This document shows, piece by piece, positions 6,240-8,018 of a DNA stretch of 8,018 bases; within the stretch, counting starts at the first letter, position 1; every line of letters begins with the position of its first letter. Source of the DNA: Balneolales bacterium (GTDB lineage Bacteria; Bacteroidota; Rhodothermia; Balneolales; HLUCCA01). A program made the position numbers and the translations under genes. The notes under the pieces are model-generated. The model made no database searches, was not told the origin of the DNA, and saw only the letters and a list, made by a program, of their open reading frames with translations. Where the stretch lies: assembly GCA_022565415.1 (NCBI GenBank), contig JAIUMT010000136.1, positions 1 to 8,018 of the forward strand. The letters are read 5' to 3'.

Positions 6240-7538
6240 TCAATTGGAATAATGATCGAAAAACTCGCCACGGAAGACTTCATATCCGCCGGTTGAGTAT
6301 TTACGCTGATCGGGTTCCGTTCGGTCATAGACTTTTAGTCCGTCGATCCAGGTTTGCTGAACGAACGTGTACACACTGAATGGATCTCCGTCCAGAACGA
6401 TGATGTCGGCATCTTTACCGGGTTCGAGCGACCCAATGCGGTCTTCCATGTCGAGCATGCGCGCACCAGCCAGCGTTAAGGCTTCGAGCGCTTTCTCGCG
6501 TGACATTCCGGCCCGGACGCCAAAAGCCGCCATTCTAAGAAAAAGTCGGGAGTCGGTTACACTGTCGTCTGTGTGAAAAGCTACATCTGCCCCCGCATCT
6601 TCCAGCGCCTTGCCATTTTCGAAACGAATGTTCATGGCTTCGAGCTTGCCTCCGGGTGAATCGAGCAAAATGATGGAACTTGGCACGCCTGCCGCCGCGA
6701 TTTCGTCGGCTACTTTCCAGGCTTCACTCACGTGATGAAGCACGACCCGAAACCCGAATTCGTCGCGTAATCGCAGTATGGTCAGGATGTCGTCGTGACG
6801 ATGTGTATGAAAATGAACCAATCGTGTGCCGTCGAGCACTTGAACCATGGCCTCGAGCTGAAGATTTCGGGCTGGTAGCTTGTCGGGATCTCCATCCGCC
6901 CGCTGAATTTGTTGCTGATAGTGCTGAGCCCGAACAAAGAGGTCGCGCATCATGGCGGCTGAGCGCGCGCGAGTGCCTGGGAACGGCGAATCTCGCAGCG
7001 AATTGGTGCCATTGGCCATTTTGATGCCACCAATCATGCCTCCGGTTATGTCCGATTCGACAAGCATATCGTAAATGGTATCGGCGTTGCGTAGTTTCAG
7101 GTACACCGTCTGACCACTAAGCAGATGTCCGGATCCGGGCATCACATTTGCCGTTGTAACCCCGCCAGTTCGCGCCTTTCGGAAGGTATCGCTGCGAACA
7201 TCAATGGCATCTACTATGCGAACATCGGGGTGCAGGGCCGAGGATCGGTCTCCGCCATCGCCACCGCCGATGTGCGAGTGCGTGTCGACGAGTCCGGGCA
7301 TGATAACTTTATCGGTTACATCAATGCGCTCGGCGTTCGCGGGAATGGGGGTTGATGCATCCCCGATCGCAGAAATTTTGCCATTTTGAATGATGATGAC
7401 CCCATTCTCGATCGGTTCTCCGGAAATCGGATAGAGGGTGGCACCAATGAATGCCGTGGGCGTTTCTTGCGCCAAAACGACAGCAGCGCTCGTGAGCACG
7501 GCGACGACGGCAAGAATTATTCGCTTAAAATTGACCAT
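6240..7538 (-). CDS. Exported metal-dependent amidohydrolase (imidazolonepropionase-like), 432 aa
   Basis: A signal peptide of 23 residues ends VLA before QE, so the enzyme is exported. The TIM-barrel amidohydrolase motifs are all present. They are MPGLVDTHSHIG with H87 and H89, HFHTHRHDD with H244 and H246, LHHVSEAW with H268/H269, and FHTDD with D324. The C-terminal sub-domain carries IGSLEPGKDADIIVLDGDPF (residues 368-387), standard for this group. Relatives hydrolyse amide or related C-N bonds, some acting on dipeptides such as Xaa-Pro or on cyclic imides; the substrate here cannot be read from sequence. The protein extends about 30 residues beyond the usual end, into a KYSTGGYEVFRGEFF tail. 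The gene is the first of a tandem pair with its ligand-less paralogue. It is transcribed divergently from the S8 protease, with 175 bp between their starts. Start ATG 7538 gives the signal peptide directly. Confidence 0.94.
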   Translation of the reverse strand: MVNFKRIILAVVAVLTSAAVVLAQETPTAFIGATLYPISGEPIENGVIIIQNGKISAIGDASTPIPANAERIDVTDKVIMPGLVDTHSHIGGGDGGDRSSALHPDVRIVDAIDVRSDTFRKARTGGVTTANVMPGSGHLLSGQTVYLKLRNADTIYDMLVESDITGGMIGGIKMANGTNSLRDSPFPGTRARSAAMMRDLFVRAQHYQQQIQRADGDPDKLPARNLQLEAMVQVLDGTRLVHFHTHRHDDILTILRLRDEFGFRVVLHHVSEAWKVADEIAAAGVPSSIILLDSPGGKLEAMNIRFENGKALEDAGADVAFHTDDSVTDSRLFLRMAAFGVRAGMSREKALEALTLAGARMLDMEDRIGSLEPGKDADIIVLDGDPFSVYTFVQQTWIDGLKVYDRTEPDQRKYSTGGYEVFRGEFFDHYSN

Positions 7539-7713
7539 TTGACTAAGGTTTGGTTCTATTTGTTGAAATTTCGATGATGGAAAGAGTCTGAAAGTAATCA
7601 GAATTATTCAAATCCGTCTTGCGGAGGGAGGCTTTTTCAATTGGCTAGCCGGAGTTTATTGTAAAATGATGTTTATATTGAGCGAACTTTTGGCTTAGTT
7701 AACACATCGATCA
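7539..7713. promoter_or_regulatory. Divergent promoter region between amidohydrolase and S8 protease
   Basis: These 175 bp lie between two divergent starts and must hold at least one promoter for each. No convincing promoter element, operator or riboswitch could be fixed by eye. TTTATATTG at 7672-7680 is a partial match to a TAnnTTTG-type element for the + strand gene. The small stem TCCG-TCTTG-CGGA near 7613 is too weak to call a terminator. Shared regulation of the pair is an inference from layout only. Confidence 0.35.
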
Positions 7714-8018
7714 ATGGGGTTTCGGAATCAACTTATTTTTGCAGCGGTTGCCGTGGGATTTTCTCTCTGGCTTTTTACTACTATTGCCAGTCAACCTGAA
7801 TTTTTCATGTATAACGACGCCCCCTTTCAAGCCAACGAAGCAATTTCCGTGCAACAGGGCATTTTCTCGGTACGTCCCGACGGACTCCTTCAAACCAACC
7901 TCACCGGCGCCGGCGTTACCCTCGCCATTTTTGATATTGGCGCACCACGATTAACCCACCAGGAGTTCGGCTCACGAGTGTCGTTTGTAGGTTCTGGCGC
8001 GGTGACCGATAATCACGC
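7714..8018 (+). CDS. Subtilisin-like S8 serine protease, N-terminal 101 residues (3' end missing)
   Basis: From ATG 7714 the frame is open to the right edge. Residues 5-25 are hydrophobic with a typical signal segment (LIFAAVAVGFSLWLFTTIA), then a short stretch without a recognisable inhibitory propeptide. The catalytic domain begins with TGAGVTLAIFDIGAPRLTHQ at about residues 64-83: D74 in FDIG is the Asp of the catalytic triad. TDNH at 98-101 is the start of the strand with the catalytic His (usually HATHVAG); the window ends within the next codon. The Ser is beyond the edge. The RLTHQEFGSRVSFVG run matches secreted S8 peptidases of Bacteroidota, many of which end in a T9SS sorting domain; whether this one does is not visible. 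No Shine-Dalgarno precedes the ATG. Its substrate is unknown. Confidence 0.88.
   Translation, partial: MGFRNQLIFAAVAVGFSLWLFTTIASQPEFFMYNDAPFQANEAISVQQGIFSVRPDGLLQTNLTGAGVTLAIFDIGAPRLTHQEFGSRVSFVGSGAVTDNH

Noticed and set aside
6086..6379. A + strand open frame with a hydrophobic stretch ending LLMFQACS, which looks a little like a lipoprotein signal.
   Set aside because: Its second half is antisense to the conserved C-terminus of the intact amidohydrolase. The lipobox is poor (Phe at -3), and the rest resembles no protein I recognise. Probably chance.
7711..7954. Short open frames on both strands over the start of the S8 protease.
   Set aside because: The S8 frame from 7714 shows recognisable catalytic motifs; the others overlap it in other frames and show none.

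Overview
The window looks like a chromosomal stretch from a member of the Bacteroidota/FCB group, most plausibly a Balneolota- or Rhodothermota-like bacterium. The evidence is a type IX secretion (T9SS) C-terminal sorting domain with the NYPNPFNP opening in the first gene, secreted enzymes with Bacteroidota-style signal peptides, and a general lack of Shine-Dalgarno sequences ahead of the starts. The lineage call is an inference from protein style, not from a marker gene.

Layout, left to right. On the + strand are the C-terminal 287 residues of a secreted T9SS cargo protein (to 866) with a strong intrinsic terminator. Next comes a 315-bp gap holding a pair of imperfect direct repeats, then a small DksA/TraR-type zinc-finger regulator (1182-1520). 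A degenerate repeat cluster leads into an MFS transporter (1657-2979) whose frame is intact except for one internal TGA. On the - strand, convergent to this, is a markedly AT-rich toxin-antitoxin module. Its antitoxin (3320-3562) is intact, but its RelE/ParE-type toxin (3057-3338) carries an internal TAG. This toxin is readable only by translating through the stop. Further along the - strand is a lipoprotein with two LEA2/WHy-like domains (3704-4558).

The right half is dominated by two tandem - strand exported amidohydrolase paralogues (7538-6240, then 6046-4823), followed by a strong - strand terminator at 4612-4650. The upstream paralogue keeps all the expected metal ligands. The downstream one has lost every one of them while keeping the fold-defining sequence, so the pair looks like an enzyme plus a pseudoenzyme. 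Divergent from them, a subtilisin-like S8 protease starts at 7714 and runs off the window just at its catalytic histidine.

Functionally this is mostly cell-envelope and extracellular material: a T9SS cargo, a lipoprotein, exported hydrolases and an exported protease. A regulator, a transporter and a decaying mobile-type toxin-antitoxin locus sit among them. No tRNA, rRNA, CRISPR array or insertion sequence was seen. The points most worth following up are the ligand-less amidohydrolase paired with an intact one, the orphaned antitoxin beside a nonsense-mutated toxin, and the single in-frame TGA in the transporter.
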